Source: Clostridiales bacterium
GTDB taxonomy: Bacteria; Bacillota; Clostridia; Christensenellales; Aristaeellaceae
Reading direction: 5' to 3'
Assembly (NCBI GenBank): GCA_015056315.1
Contig: SVGN01000031.1
Span: 1-32,219, forward strand
Length of the DNA: 32,219 nucleotides
Of this stretch, positions 1 through 7,883 are shown in pieces (position 1 is the first letter of the stretch; each line of letters begins with the position of its first letter). A program made the position numbers and the translations under genes. Below the pieces are notes generated by a model, which ran no database searches, was not told the origin of the DNA, and saw nothing but the letters and a program-made list of their open reading frames with translations.

Positions 1-464
1 AAGGGCAATCAAAGGGATTTGACCAAAGAGAGCGTGTCGCTGTTTTCTGGTTCCTCTTTTGCGTCAAAAGAGGAACCGCAGGTGTGGGGCGCGGAGCCCC
101 ACCCTGTTCCTCGCAGCGGTACTGCGAAAAAGCTATGAGTGGCTTGGGTGGAATGGCTCCTGCCGGGAGGGGACTGCGGGCGGCACCCTCAGTCGGCTTC
201 GCCGACAGCTCCCTCTAAAGAGGGAGCCTTGTGTAGGGGGCGACAGTTCCCTCTTTAGAGGAAGCCTTGTGGGAGAGTTGGCTGCCGCCCGTGGCGGGCG
301 AGCATCACCAAGCATGGGTGGAACAACTCTCACCGAAAGGGGGCTGCACTCGGCACCCTCAGTCGGCTTCGCCGACAGCTCCCTCTGAAGAGGGAGCCTG
401 GATGGGGGTGGGGGCGGGGACATCCACAAAGGGGGAGGGGCGCCCCCCTCCCCCTTTGCGCCCG
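1..464. repeat. Gene-free stretch of hairpin repeats
   Basis: No credible gene is seen here. A perfect 13-bp stem lies at 49-61/65-77 with a 3-nt loop, followed by a 7-bp GTGGGGC/GCCCCAC hairpin at 84-102. Two full copies of repeat family R1 follow at about 182-228 and 352-399, and a partial copy at about 242-266. Each full R1 copy has a first hairpin (TCGGC-TTC-GCCGA) and a second hairpin built on CTCCCTC/GAGGGAG. Open frames across the stretch on both strands are low-complexity Arg/Pro/Gly/Ser translations of these repeats. Confidence 0.8.
428..457 (-). terminator. GC-rich hairpin after the exonuclease gene
   Basis: AAAGGGGGAGGGG and CCCCTCCCCCTTT flank a short CG centre just past the exonuclease stop codon. 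The stem is long and very stable. Only a short TTTGT follows on the minus strand, so it is a weak intrinsic terminator or a 3'-end protecting hairpin. Confidence 0.45.
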
Positions 465-1454
465 TCAGGCATCCTCAAAAGGCATATTGGAGCTCATGGC
501 CCCATCCAGATATTCAACATCAAAATCGTCGTAATCGCCGCGCTTGCGCTTGAGCTGGTACTGCAGCTCCTTGGTGTGCACATAGGCAGAGGTCTGGCGG
601 TTGGCGGGCAGAACGCTCAGGTGCATGCCCTTCTGACCGTCCGGCAGGAGCGCAAAGCGCACCTTCACGAACATGGCACCGTGGTGCTTGCACTTGCTCA
701 GCGCCACATACTTGCCCGTAGCCTGGGGGATCAGCTCGGTGATCCGCTCCGTGGCCTGGCCGCAGGTGGGACACTTGGGGGTGAGCAGTTCCTTGCTCTC
801 CATGGCCTCCCGGACAGACTTGACCGTATTGGTGGCACGGAAACGGCTGCGGCGCTCGTTGTGGCACAACTTGCGGGGATGCTCCTCGTACCCCAGCACC
901 GCCAGCGGGTCGGGCAGCTTGCGCATCACCAATGCGGTATAGTATGCATCATGCTCCGCATTGTGAAACGCCCTGTCCTCCTCCGGCTGGATCTCCAGCG
1001 CTTCCATGGCGGTCTTGAGGGCGGTCTGGCCGCTCAGCTTCATGGCCGCCGCATAGAGGCGCTGCAGGTCGTACATCTTGGGCAGGGGCTTGTCGAAGCG
1101 GAAGAAATCCACGTTCTGCTGGAGCACGCTCACATCGTCGCAGCCCCAGGTGATGAACACGCAGTCCTCCCCGCACCATTGATGGAACCGCTCCATGCCC
1201 TCCAGAAAGTTGGGGGCATCGGCCAGCACATCCATGTTGAGGCCGGTCATGCGCTTGACCCGGGGGTGGATGGTCATGTAATGGGTGGGGCAGATGGGCA
1301 CGCTGATGGTATCCACAATCTCCAGCCGCTCGTTGAGCTTGGCTGCGCCGATCTGGATGACCTCAAACAGCAGGCTGTCGCCCACCTTGCGGTACGCCGA
1401 GCTCTGATAGCTGACCGGCTGGTTCCATTCGAGATCCAATACGATAAACTGCAT
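465..1454 (-). CDS. DEDDh-family 3'-5' exonuclease with C-terminal zinc-ribbon-like motif
   Basis: This 329-residue protein belongs to the exonuclease/RNase T superfamily (DNA polymerase III epsilon, ERI-1 type), whose members remove 3' nucleotides from DNA or RNA with two metal ions. Visible motifs are Exo I (LDLEWN, D7 and E9), Exo II (WGCDDVSVL, D106/D107) and Exo III (H164-x4-D169 in FHNAEHDAYY), the DEDDh pattern. Residues 228-258 add CPTCGQ, then C255-K-HH, which resembles a small zinc ribbon and could help bind nucleic acid. The start is preceded by TTTGGAG at 9 bp. The gene is separated from the upstream flavoprotein gene by 272 bp of repeats. The substrate cannot be told from sequence; the fold and active site are clear. 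Confidence 0.85.
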   Translation of the reverse strand: MQFIVLDLEWNQPVSYQSSAYRKVGDSLLFEVIQIGAAKLNERLEIVDTISVPICPTHYMTIHPRVKRMTGLNMDVLADAPNFLEGMERFHQWCGEDCVFITWGCDDVSVLQQNVDFFRFDKPLPKMYDLQRLYAAAMKLSGQTALKTAMEALEIQPEEDRAFHNAEHDAYYTALVMRKLPDPLAVLGYEEHPRKLCHNERRSRFRATNTVKSVREAMESKELLTPKCPTCGQATERITELIPQATGKYVALSKCKHHGAMFVKVRFALLPDGQKGMHLSVLPANRQTSAYVHTKELQYQLKRKRGDYDDFDVEYLDGAMSSNMPFEDA

Positions 1455-1726
1455 AGGTTAAGACTCCAAACTGTATATGATATGCAGGGCCGATGCCCTT
1501 GAACGATGCGCCCGGGATGGGTGGGGGCATCGTGGGGTGCGGGATGGGGGCACCCTCAGTCGGCTGCGCCGACAGCTCCCTCTGAAGAGGGAGCCTGTGG
1601 GAGGGGAGGGCTGCGCCGGCAGCTCCCTCTGAAGAGGGAGCCTGTATGGGGTGCGGGAGCCTGCGTGGTTGGCTGCCGCCCGGGGCAATGCGCTATGCCC
1701 AAGGGACAGGAGCAGCCGCAAAGCGT
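1455..1726. repeat. R1 repeats between exonuclease and flavoprotein genes
   Basis: One complete R1 copy (about 1549-1596) carries the loop variant TCGGC-TGC-GCCGA. A partial second copy (about 1611-1644) keeps mainly the CTCCCTC/GAGGGAG hairpin. Both point along the plus strand, antisense to the flanking genes. No small gene with a ribosome site was found here. Confidence 0.7.
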
Positions 1727-2959
1727 TCACGCTTTGGCTGCAGAGCGGCCGGCCAGCAGGCCGGTAGAAAATGCGATCTGCAGATTATAGCCGCCGGTGA
1801 GGGCATCCACGTCCAGCAGCTCGCCTGCTGCGTACAGACCGGAGACCAGCTTGCTCTCCATGGTGGCCGGGTTGATCTCCTTCACGCTGACACCGCCCCG
1901 GGTGACCACCGCCTCGCTCAGGGGGCGGGAGCCGGAAACGGGGATCTCCAGCGCCTTGGTGCGCTCCACCAGCGCGTTGCGGCCCTCGCGGGTCAGCTCG
2001 CAGGCGGGGCTTGTCCAGCTTACGGCGCACAGCTGCGCCATGGTCTCTGCCAGCCGGGAGGGGTACAGCCCGCACAGCACCGTGCCCAGCTGCTTGCGCC
2101 CGGCTTCGCCCACATCCCTGAGGATGCGTGCCTCCAGCTGCTCCCGGGTAAGGCCGGGCTTCAGGTCCAGGGTCAGGCGCACCTCCTCCGGGGCCAGCTC
2201 CGCCATGTAGGCAGAGGCGCTGAGCACCAGCGGGCCGGTGATGCCGAAATGGGTAAAGAGCATCTCGCCCAGCTCTGTATACAGCTTCTTTTTGCCGCTT
2301 TGCAGGGTCAGGCGCACATTGCGCAGGCTCAGCCCCTGCAATTCCTTCACCCACGCAGCATCGCTGGTGAGGGGGATCAGCGTGGGCAGGGCCGGGTACA
2401 CCGTGTGCCCCAGCCGGGCCAGCCAGCCGAAGCCGTCGCCGGTGGAGCCGGTGGTGGGGTAGCTCATGCCGCCGGTGGCCACGATCACCGCATCCGCAGC
2501 GAGGGTGGTGCCATCGGTCAGGGTAACGCCGGTGATGCGGCCCTCCGCAGCATCCACCGAGCGGACACTGCTATCCAGCCGGATCGAGACCCCCAGACGG
2601 CGGATCTCCTTCTCCAGGGCGCGGGTCACATCGCTGGCCTTCTCGCTGACCGGGAAGACCCGGTTGCCGCGCTCGGTCTTGACCGGGCAGCCCAGCTTCT
2701 CCAGCAGGGCCATCATATCCGCCGGGGCAAAGGCGTTCAGCGCGCTGAACAGGAAGCGGGGGTTCTTGACCACCTGCGTGCGGAAGCTCTCCGGCGTGCA
2801 ATCGTTGGTCACGTTGCAGCGGCCCTTGCCGGTGATGTAGATCTTCTTGCCCAGCTTCTCGTTCTTCTCCAGCAGGGTGACCCTTGCGCCTTCGCCCGCT
2901 GCGCCCATGGCTGCCAGCAGACCGGCTGCGCCGCCGCCGATAACGATGATGTGTTTCAT
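1727..2959 (-). CDS. HI0933/BaiN-like NAD(P)/FAD-dependent flavoprotein
   Basis: The 410-residue product is a cytoplasmic flavoprotein of the HI0933 family (also called BaiN-like or aminoacetone-oxidase-like). It has an N-terminal dinucleotide-binding motif IGGGAAGLLAA, the family signature TGKGRCNVTN, a MSYPTTGSTGDGF segment, and the C-terminal AGELLDVDALTGGYNLQ block that contacts FAD. The chosen start (MKHIIVIGGG) is where family members begin and has GGAG 5 bp upstream; the frame stays open for 46 more codons upstream, but that stretch is Pro/Arg-rich and would overlap the neighbouring regulator gene. The natural substrate is unknown for most family members. The length is normal and nothing looks broken. 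It probably shares a transcript with the regulator gene upstream (gap 100 bp). Confidence 0.88.
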   Translation of the reverse strand: MKHIIVIGGGAAGLLAAMGAAGEGARVTLLEKNEKLGKKIYITGKGRCNVTNDCTPESFRTQVVKNPRFLFSALNAFAPADMMALLEKLGCPVKTERGNRVFPVSEKASDVTRALEKEIRRLGVSIRLDSSVRSVDAAEGRITGVTLTDGTTLAADAVIVATGGMSYPTTGSTGDGFGWLARLGHTVYPALPTLIPLTSDAAWVKELQGLSLRNVRLTLQSGKKKLYTELGEMLFTHFGITGPLVLSASAYMAELAPEEVRLTLDLKPGLTREQLEARILRDVGEAGRKQLGTVLCGLYPSRLAETMAQLCAVSWTSPACELTREGRNALVERTKALEIPVSGSRPLSEAVVTRGGVSVKEINPATMESKLVSGLYAAGELLDVDALTGGYNLQIAFSTGLLAGRSAAKA

Positions 2960-3059
2960 ACTGCTCCATTCGTGGGGGGGATGCCCCCGGGGTGTGGGTG
3001 GGTTGCGGGGCGGAACTGCCGGAGGGGCTGCGCCGTAGGTCGGCGACCGCTCCCCCATC

Positions 3060-3926
3060 CTATTCCTCCGCCTTATCGGTATAAACGCTGTGGGCATCCC
3101 AGATGCCCTCCAGGCGCTTGAAATGCTCCGTCAGCGCTTCGCTGCGGCTCAGGCCGGTGGCCAGCACCAACGCATTGATCAGCGACAGCGGTGCCGCCAG
3201 ACTATCCACAAAGCCTGCCATGTCCGTGGCGGCGCAGAGGCAGATGTGGGAGGCATCCTTCAGGGGCGACATCTCCCCATCGGTGATGCCGATCACCGTT
3301 GCGCCGCCCTCCCGGGCCAGGCGCATGCACTCCAGCGTGCGGCTGGAGTACCGGGGAAAGCTGATGCCGATGAGCACATCCTCCCGGGTGATGCGCTCCA
3401 CCTCCTCGCAGGCATCCACCGTGGCGTTGCCCGCCAGAAGCACATCCTCGTGGATCTGGTGCAGATAATGGTACATGAACTGGGCCAGCGGCGCTGCCGA
3501 GCGCATGCCGGTAATGTAGATGCGCCGTGCCCGGGTGATGGCATCCACCGCCCGCTCGAAGGCCTCCCGGGAGAGGGCCTCCACCGTCTTACGGATGTTC
3601 TGCATATCGTTGCGCAGCACGGTGGTCATCAAATGATCCGGGTCGATGGCGGTGGCCAGGGCGAAGCGCTGCTCCGCCGTGAGCCGCTGGCGCACCAGCG
3701 AGCGGAGCGCCGCCTGCATCTCCGGGTAACCGTCGTAGCCCATGGCGTAGGCGAAGCGCACCACCGTGCTCTCGCTTACATCGCAGGCCCGGCCAAGGGT
3801 GCCTGCCGTCATGGATACCGCCTTGTCGTAATGGCGGGCGATGTAGTCCGCGATCCGCTTCTGCCCCTTGCTGAGGGGCTCGCCCCGGCGGTCCAGGCGC
3901 AAAAGAAGCTCTTGTGAATCCTGCAT
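3060..3926 (-). CDS. MurR/RpiR family transcriptional regulator
   Basis: This 288-residue protein has an N-terminal RpiR-type helix-turn-helix (about residues 1-77, with the recognition region around SESTVVRFAYAMGYDGYPE) and a C-terminal SIS phosphosugar-binding domain (about 105-240, including YITGMRSAAPLA and VLIGISFPRYSSRT). Members sense sugar phosphates or amino-sugar phosphates and repress or activate nearby sugar or cell-wall catabolic genes. None of its neighbours is a sugar enzyme or transporter, so its target is probably elsewhere. GGGAGGAACT precedes the ATG. It lies 34 bp downstream of surE on the same strand, consistent with one transcription unit. Confidence 0.9.
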   Translation of the reverse strand: MQDSQELLLRLDRRGEPLSKGQKRIADYIARHYDKAVSMTAGTLGRACDVSESTVVRFAYAMGYDGYPEMQAALRSLVRQRLTAEQRFALATAIDPDHLMTTVLRNDMQNIRKTVEALSREAFERAVDAITRARRIYITGMRSAAPLAQFMYHYLHQIHEDVLLAGNATVDACEEVERITREDVLIGISFPRYSSRTLECMRLAREGGATVIGITDGEMSPLKDASHICLCAATDMAGFVDSLAAPLSLINALVLATGLSRSEALTEHFKRLEGIWDAHSVYTDKAEE

Positions 3927-3960
3927 AGTTCCTCCCGGTTCAGGGTGGTGTATTCGTAGG

Positions 3961-4719
3961 TCAGATGCCCAGAGCGTTCCACGACCGGGCGGCCATGCTG
4001 CCGAAGTTGCCCAGCATGGTGACCGTTACATGGCCTTTTTCCAGATACCAGTTATCGCTGCCCTCCACCACGGGCTGGGCATCGCCATCGCCCGCCAGCC
4101 AGAAGTAGGAGCCGCTGAAGGGGCTTTCCCGCCGCTCGTAGCGATCCCGGCGGCAGGAGGTATCCATGGGCGCATACACGGCGGGCTTCCAGTCAGCGCC
4201 CGCGCCGCCCGGGGCGTTGATGTTCAGCACGCACACCGGCTGAACGGGGATGCGGCAATACCGCTCCGCCCAATCAAGGGTCAGGGCTGCCAAAGCGGCA
4301 AGGGAAGCTTCATCCGCGTTCCAGCCGATGGAGGCCGCCACCGCCCGGTGGCCCAGCATGGCCCCCTCCATGGCAGCGCCCAGCGTGCCGCTGTAGTGGG
4401 CATCCATGCCTGCATTCAGGCCGTTGTTGATGCCGGAGATGACCACATCCACAGGGTCGGTCACCAGACCGCCCAGCAGGGCAACACGGACGCAATCCGC
4501 CGGGGTGCCCTTGATGGCATAGGCCTCCACGCCGGGCAGCCCGGTCTCGTAGGGGCTCATCATCACAGGCTCGGACAGGGTAAGCCTGTGGCTGGCAGCG
4601 CTCTGCTGCTGGGCGGGCGCAGCCATGGTGACCCGGTGGCCCCGGGAGACCGCCTCCTTCAAAAGGGCGGCAATGCCTACCGCGGTGATGCCGTCATCGT
4701 TCACAAGCAGGATATGCAT
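3961..4719 (-). CDS. surE: 5'/3'-nucleotidase SurE
   Basis: SurE hydrolyses nucleoside 5'- and 3'-monophosphates and, in some species, short polyphosphate, using a divalent metal. The 252-residue product starts with the metal-binding signature MHILLVNDDG (D8, D9), has the APAQQQSAASHRLTL segment matching the family's Ser/Asn-containing second motif, and the VVISGINNGLNAG and YSGTLGAAMEGAMLG blocks that complete the active site. Length and order match the family. AAAGGAAAG is the ribosome site. It sits between a membrane-protein gene upstream and an RpiR regulator downstream with 33-34 bp gaps, so co-transcription is likely. Confidence 0.95.
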   Translation of the reverse strand: MHILLVNDDGITAVGIAALLKEAVSRGHRVTMAAPAQQQSAASHRLTLSEPVMMSPYETGLPGVEAYAIKGTPADCVRVALLGGLVTDPVDVVISGINNGLNAGMDAHYSGTLGAAMEGAMLGHRAVAASIGWNADEASLAALAALTLDWAERYCRIPVQPVCVLNINAPGGAGADWKPAVYAPMDTSCRRDRYERRESPFSGSYFWLAGDGDAQPVVEGSDNWYLEKGHVTVTMLGNFGSMAARSWNALGI

Positions 4720-4752
4720 AGGTCTCTTTCCTTTCTGTGGCAGGGGAAAAAA

Positions 4753-5112
4753 TCAGGCGTGGCGGGCGTTGCCGTCAAAGAGCACATCCACCAGCAGGCG
4801 CAGGGCGTTCACCGCCAGCGATACCGCCAGCGCCCAGAGGAAGCTGTCGATCTGCACGCTGTGGTGCACCAGCTTGGGCACCCAGTTGACCAGCAGCGCA
4901 TCCAGCACCACGTACACCAGGCCCAGGGTGCAGAAATTGGGCAGCTTGAGCACCAGGCGCAGAAACGGGCGCAGCAGCGTATACAGCACCGCCAGGATGA
5001 CGCCCACCAAAATGGCGTTATGGAAATCGATCAGGTGTACGCCGTCCATAAAGCGGGCACAGAGGGGGATGGCCGCCACCGTGGCGGCAAAGCGGAGGAT
5101 GGTAGCAAGCAT
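4753..5112 (-). CDS. Four-helix phage-holin-family (YvlD-like) membrane protein
   Basis: The 119-residue product is almost entirely hydrophobic, with about four membrane segments (near residues 1-20, 28-50, 58-78 and 87-110). It contains the LYTLLRPFLRLVLKLPN loop and the GLVYVVLDALLVNWV segment typical of the small phage holin family 4 / YvlD-type proteins. Chromosomal members are not known to cause lysis, and their role is unclear (membrane stress has been suggested for relatives). A GGAGG lies 8 bp before the ATG and an extended -10 promoter lies further upstream, so this is probably the first gene of the unit that continues into surE and the regulator. Confidence 0.75.
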   Translation of the reverse strand: MLATILRFAATVAAIPLCARFMDGVHLIDFHNAILVGVILAVLYTLLRPFLRLVLKLPNFCTLGLVYVVLDALLVNWVPKLVHHSVQIDSFLWALAVSLAVNALRLLVDVLFDGNARHA

Positions 5113-5146
5113 GTTTCAGACCTCCGGACAAAGATTCGCACTTTAT

Positions 5147-5155
5147 ATTATAGCA
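5147..5155 (-). promoter_or_regulatory. Extended -10 promoter upstream of the holin-like gene
   Basis: Read on the minus strand, TGCTATAAT (TGn plus a perfect TATAAT) lies about 35 bp before the start codon. The -35 region (ATGCAT at 17-bp spacing) is poor, which is usual for extended -10 promoters. It would drive the holin-like gene, surE and the regulator. Confidence 0.6.
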
Positions 5156-5206
5156 TACTTTACCCCCCGATGCATAGCCATGCAGGCCCCGGGGAAGCAT
5201 GATCTG

Positions 5207-5222
5207 CAGGTTTGAACACCTG
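5207..5222 (+). promoter_or_regulatory. Possible operator palindrome before the small RHH-like gene
   Basis: CAGGT-6 nt-ACCTG is an inverted repeat about 40 bp upstream of the small gene, between it and the divergent promoter. A TTGAAC inside it could serve as a -35 box, although the matching -10 (CATAGG) is weak. Autoregulation by the RHH-like product is a guess. Confidence 0.25.
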
Positions 5223-5260
5223 AGCCGCTGCCTGCATAGGATGCTGCGGAGGGAGAGCCG

Positions 5261-5518
5261 ATGAAAAGCAAATTTTTCAAGGATACCCAGGGACTTGGCG
5301 AATGCTACACCCGCTGCCCGCCGGGGCAGATCAACATTTGCCTCCGGATGGACCGGGAGGTCTACGGGCGGATCGTGCGGGAGGCGGGCAGGCTGGGCAT
5401 CACCAGTGGGGCGTACATCCAGCGGATGCTGGAGGCAGAGCGGGAGGAACGGGAGCCGCCTGCCATTCCGGCTTCTTTCCCCGCGGGGAGAGGAAGTCGG
5501 CAGACGAAGCCTGAGTGA
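5261..5518 (+). CDS. Small ribbon-helix-helix-like protein
   Basis: This 85-residue protein is not assigned to a named family. Residues about 24-60 fit a ribbon-helix-helix DNA-binding fold: a short strand (QINICLRMD), a helix (REVYGRIVREAGRLG), a turn (ITS) and a second helix (GAYIQRMLEAEREERE), like MetJ/Arc or plasmid-type antitoxins. The N-terminal 22 residues include two cysteines, and the tail is Pro/Arg-rich and partly encoded by the start of the repeat field. GGAGGG lies 7 bp before the ATG, which supports translation. It stands alone on the plus strand, divergent from the holin-like gene, with no toxin partner beside it, so an antitoxin role is unlikely. Confidence 0.6.
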   Translation: MKSKFFKDTQGLGECYTRCPPGQINICLRMDREVYGRIVREAGRLGITSGAYIQRMLEAEREEREPPAIPASFPAGRGSRQTKPE

Positions 5519-6185
5519 GGGTGCCGTGCGCAGACCCCTACCGGCAGCACCCACCCCCGCAGCCCCCCTTGCCAAAAGGGGGTGGCGGCGTAGCCGCCGG
5601 GGGGATTCCAGTAGCACCCACCCCGGGCGGGACATCCCCGCCACGGCGGTGGGAGGGAACTGCGGTTGGGGTTGAATCCCTCAGCCCCTAACGGGGCAGC
5701 TCCCTTTAGCAAGGGAGCCTTAGGAGGTGGCTGCTCCCGCAGCAATGCGCTATACCCAAGCTGGGGAAGCAGACCCCTACCGGCAGCACCCACCTCCGCA
5801 GCCCGCCCTTGCCAAAGGGGGGTGGCGGCGTAGCCGCCGGGGGGATTCCGGTAGCACCCACCCCGGGCGGGACATCCCCGCCATGGCGGTGGGAGGGAAC
5901 TGCGGTTGGGGTTGAATCCCTCAGCCCCTAACGGGGCAGCTCCCTTTAGCAAGGGAGCCTTAGGAGGTGGGCACCACCCGCAGCGGGCGAGTTTTGCCCA
6001 AGTCGGGTGTAGCTGACCACTCACGGCAGTGCCCAACCTGCCAGCCCCCTCTGAAGAGGGAGCCTTGTGTGGGGGGGCAGCAGCCCGTGTGGGGCGGCAG
6101 CCCGTGGGGGGCGGCAGCCCGTGTGAGACGGCAGCCCGTGGAGGCACGAACCAACAAATGCAGGATCCGCAACGACGCAGCAACC
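5519..6185. repeat. Intergenic repeat field with a 240-bp direct duplication
   Basis: No gene is seen. A block of about 200 bp at 5531-5730 recurs at 5770-5970 with few changes. Each copy contains an R2 element (CCTTGCC...GGTGG followed by a GGCGGC-TA-GCCGCC stem and GGGGGGATTCC) and then an R1-type element (GTTGAATCCCTCA, CCCC/GGGG stem, GCTCCCTTTAGCAAGGGAGC). A partial R1 hairpin follows at about 6041-6068, then a short run of GGCAGCCCGTG direct repeats (about 6076-6140). The field lies between convergent genes. Confidence 0.75.
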
Positions 6186-6218
6186 AAAAACGGGGCTGCC
6201 GCACGCAGCGGCAGCCCC
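6186..6218 (-). terminator. Intrinsic terminator of the flotillin gene
   Basis: A perfect 11-bp stem (GGGGCTGCCGC at 6192-6202 with GCGGCAGCCCC at 6208-6218, 5-nt loop) is followed on the minus strand by five T residues (6190-6186). It lies about 40 bp past the flotillin stop codon. Confidence 0.88.
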
Positions 6219-6260
6219 TTGGGGGTCATCCTTCCACAAAACGGATCGGGCCCTGTTGGC

Positions 6261-7709
6261 TTACGCCTCCTGGGCGGTCTCCTGCTCCTGGGCAGCCGGG
6301 CAGGCGGCTTCGGCAGCCTCCGCAGCCTCTGCGGTCTCCACGCTGCGGCCTACCAGACCGCCGGTGGAGATGGTGGTGAGCATCTTGGGGATATCCAGAC
6401 CCACAGAAGCCTTCATGGCTTCGAAGGTCTGCATCATGGAGCCGGTCACATCCCGGGTGAGGCCGGTAGCGGCGCCCTCGCCGAACATGATGATCTTCTC
6501 GGTCTGGCCCAGAGGCTCGCCGATGGCGCGGGCCACGTCGGGCAGCTTCTCGATGACCATCTCCAGCATGGCGGCCTGGCCGTACTGCTGCATGGCCTTC
6601 GCCTTCAGCTCGATGGCTTCGGCCTCGGCCTTACCCTTGAGCATGATGGCCTCAGCCACCTTCTGGGCCTCGTACAGCTCCGCATCGGCAATGGCCTGAC
6701 GCTCGGCCTTCTCGGCTTCGGCACGGAAGACGCGGGCATCGCGCTCGGCCTCCGCCTTTTCACGGATCTCCACATTCAGCCTTTCGCGCTCGATCTCTAC
6801 CTGCTGGCGCTGCAGCTCGGTCTCCTTCTGCAGGCGCACCAGCTCGGCGTTGGCGCGTTCCTCTTCCAGCTCCTTGCGGTTGGACTGCTCAGCCACCTGA
6901 TAAGCCAGGTCGGCACGGGCCTTTTCGTGGTCGCTCATTACCTTGAACTCGGCCTGCTTCAGGGCCAGGTTCTTTTCCTGCTCGGCGATCTTGGTCTGGG
7001 CCTCCACCATGGCGGCGTGGCCCTCCTGCTCGGCGGCAGCCTTGGCGATCTGGGCATCGCGTTCCTTTTCCACGATGTTCTTGGTGGCCATGGTCTCCAC
7101 CACGCCATCGTTATCGCGGAAGTTCTGCACCGTCAGGTTGATGATCTCCAGACCCATGTTGCCCATATCGTAATTGGCAGCACGGCTGGTCTCCAGCGCA
7201 AACTTATCGCGGTTCTGCACCAGGTCGCTCACCAGCATACGGCCGATGATCTCACGCATGTTGCCCTCCAGCACCTGCTGGGCAACGGTGGCGATATCCG
7301 CCTGCTTCCAGTTGAGGAACTGCTCGGCAGCGGTGGCGATGCTCACATCGTCGGAGCCGATCTTGATGTTGGCAACGCCATCCACCATTACGGAGATGTA
7401 CTCCTGGGAGGGCACGGGCTGGGTGGTCTTGATATCCACCTGCATCAGGCCCAGATGGAGGCGGTCCACCCGCTCCAGAATGGGAATGACGAAGGTAGCA
7501 CCGCCGCGCACGATGCGGTAGCCGAACTTCTTGGAGACCACTTCGCCGTTCTCATCCCGCACCTTGTAGCTGCGGCGGATGGGGCCGGAGATGACCAGCG
7601 CCTCGTTGGGCGGCACCTTGCGGTAACGGGGGAAGAACAGCAGCAGCAACACAACGGCCACTAAGCCGATGATGTAGGGAACAGGGTTGTGCAGGAATTG
7701 ATCCAACAT
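6261..7709 (-). CDS. Flotillin-family SPFH membrane scaffold protein
   Basis: The 482-residue product has an N-terminal membrane segment (about 11-28), an SPFH/band-7 domain (about 32-205), a long Glu/Ala/Lys/Arg-rich coiled coil (about 210-370, repeated KAEAE-like heptads) and a flotillin C-terminal region (KAMQQYGQAAMLEMVIEKLPDVA). This matches FloT/YuaG, which oligomerises in functional membrane microdomains and affects signalling, secretion and membrane fluidity. The tail is an Ala/Glu-rich, low-complexity extension (AEAAEAAEAACPAAQEQ). In bacilli floT is paired with an NfeD-like gene; none is adjacent here. AAGGAG lies upstream of the ATG, and the gene has its own promoter and terminator, so it is probably monocistronic. 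Confidence 0.9.
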   Translation of the reverse strand: MLDQFLHNPVPYIIGLVAVVLLLLFFPRYRKVPPNEALVISGPIRRSYKVRDENGEVVSKKFGYRIVRGGATFVIPILERVDRLHLGLMQVDIKTTQPVPSQEYISVMVDGVANIKIGSDDVSIATAAEQFLNWKQADIATVAQQVLEGNMREIIGRMLVSDLVQNRDKFALETSRAANYDMGNMGLEIINLTVQNFRDNDGVVETMATKNIVEKERDAQIAKAAAEQEGHAAMVEAQTKIAEQEKNLALKQAEFKVMSDHEKARADLAYQVAEQSNRKELEEERANAELVRLQKETELQRQQVEIERERLNVEIREKAEAERDARVFRAEAEKAERQAIADAELYEAQKVAEAIMLKGKAEAEAIELKAKAMQQYGQAAMLEMVIEKLPDVARAIGEPLGQTEKIIMFGEGAATGLTRDVTGSMMQTFEAMKASVGLDIPKMLTTISTGGLVGRSVETAEAAEAAEAACPAAQEQETAQEA

Positions 7710-7771
7710 ACGTTTTCTCCTTTTTCTGGCGCTTGTGCGCCGGTACGGGTGAGAGGTTTTTCGACGGTTTC

Positions 7772-7801
7772 AGCATAGCATATGCGGGGTTTGCCCGTCA
7801 A
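7772..7801 (-). promoter_or_regulatory. Promoter of the flotillin gene
   Basis: Read on the minus strand: -35 TTGACG (7801-7796), an 18-bp spacer and -10 TATGCT (7777-7772) with TGC directly upstream, an extended -10. The start codon follows about 62 bp downstream. Confidence 0.65.
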
Positions 7802-7883
7802 TCGACATTCGACAAAAGCATACACAGGGATGCCGAATGATGCGTTTTGGCGCATGAAAGCAGCATGCGCCCGAAGCAAACGC

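Noticed and set aside
2960..3097. Longer N-terminus for the flavoprotein
   Set aside because: It is Pro/Arg-rich, overlaps the RpiR gene, and precedes the conserved MKHIIVIGGG start, which has its own GGAG.
5362..6204. Minus-strand frame of about 280 codons across the repeat field
   Set aside because: Repeated KAPLLKGAAPLGAEG- and RSSLPPPWRG-type peptides are translations of the 240-bp duplication; no domain or ribosome site.
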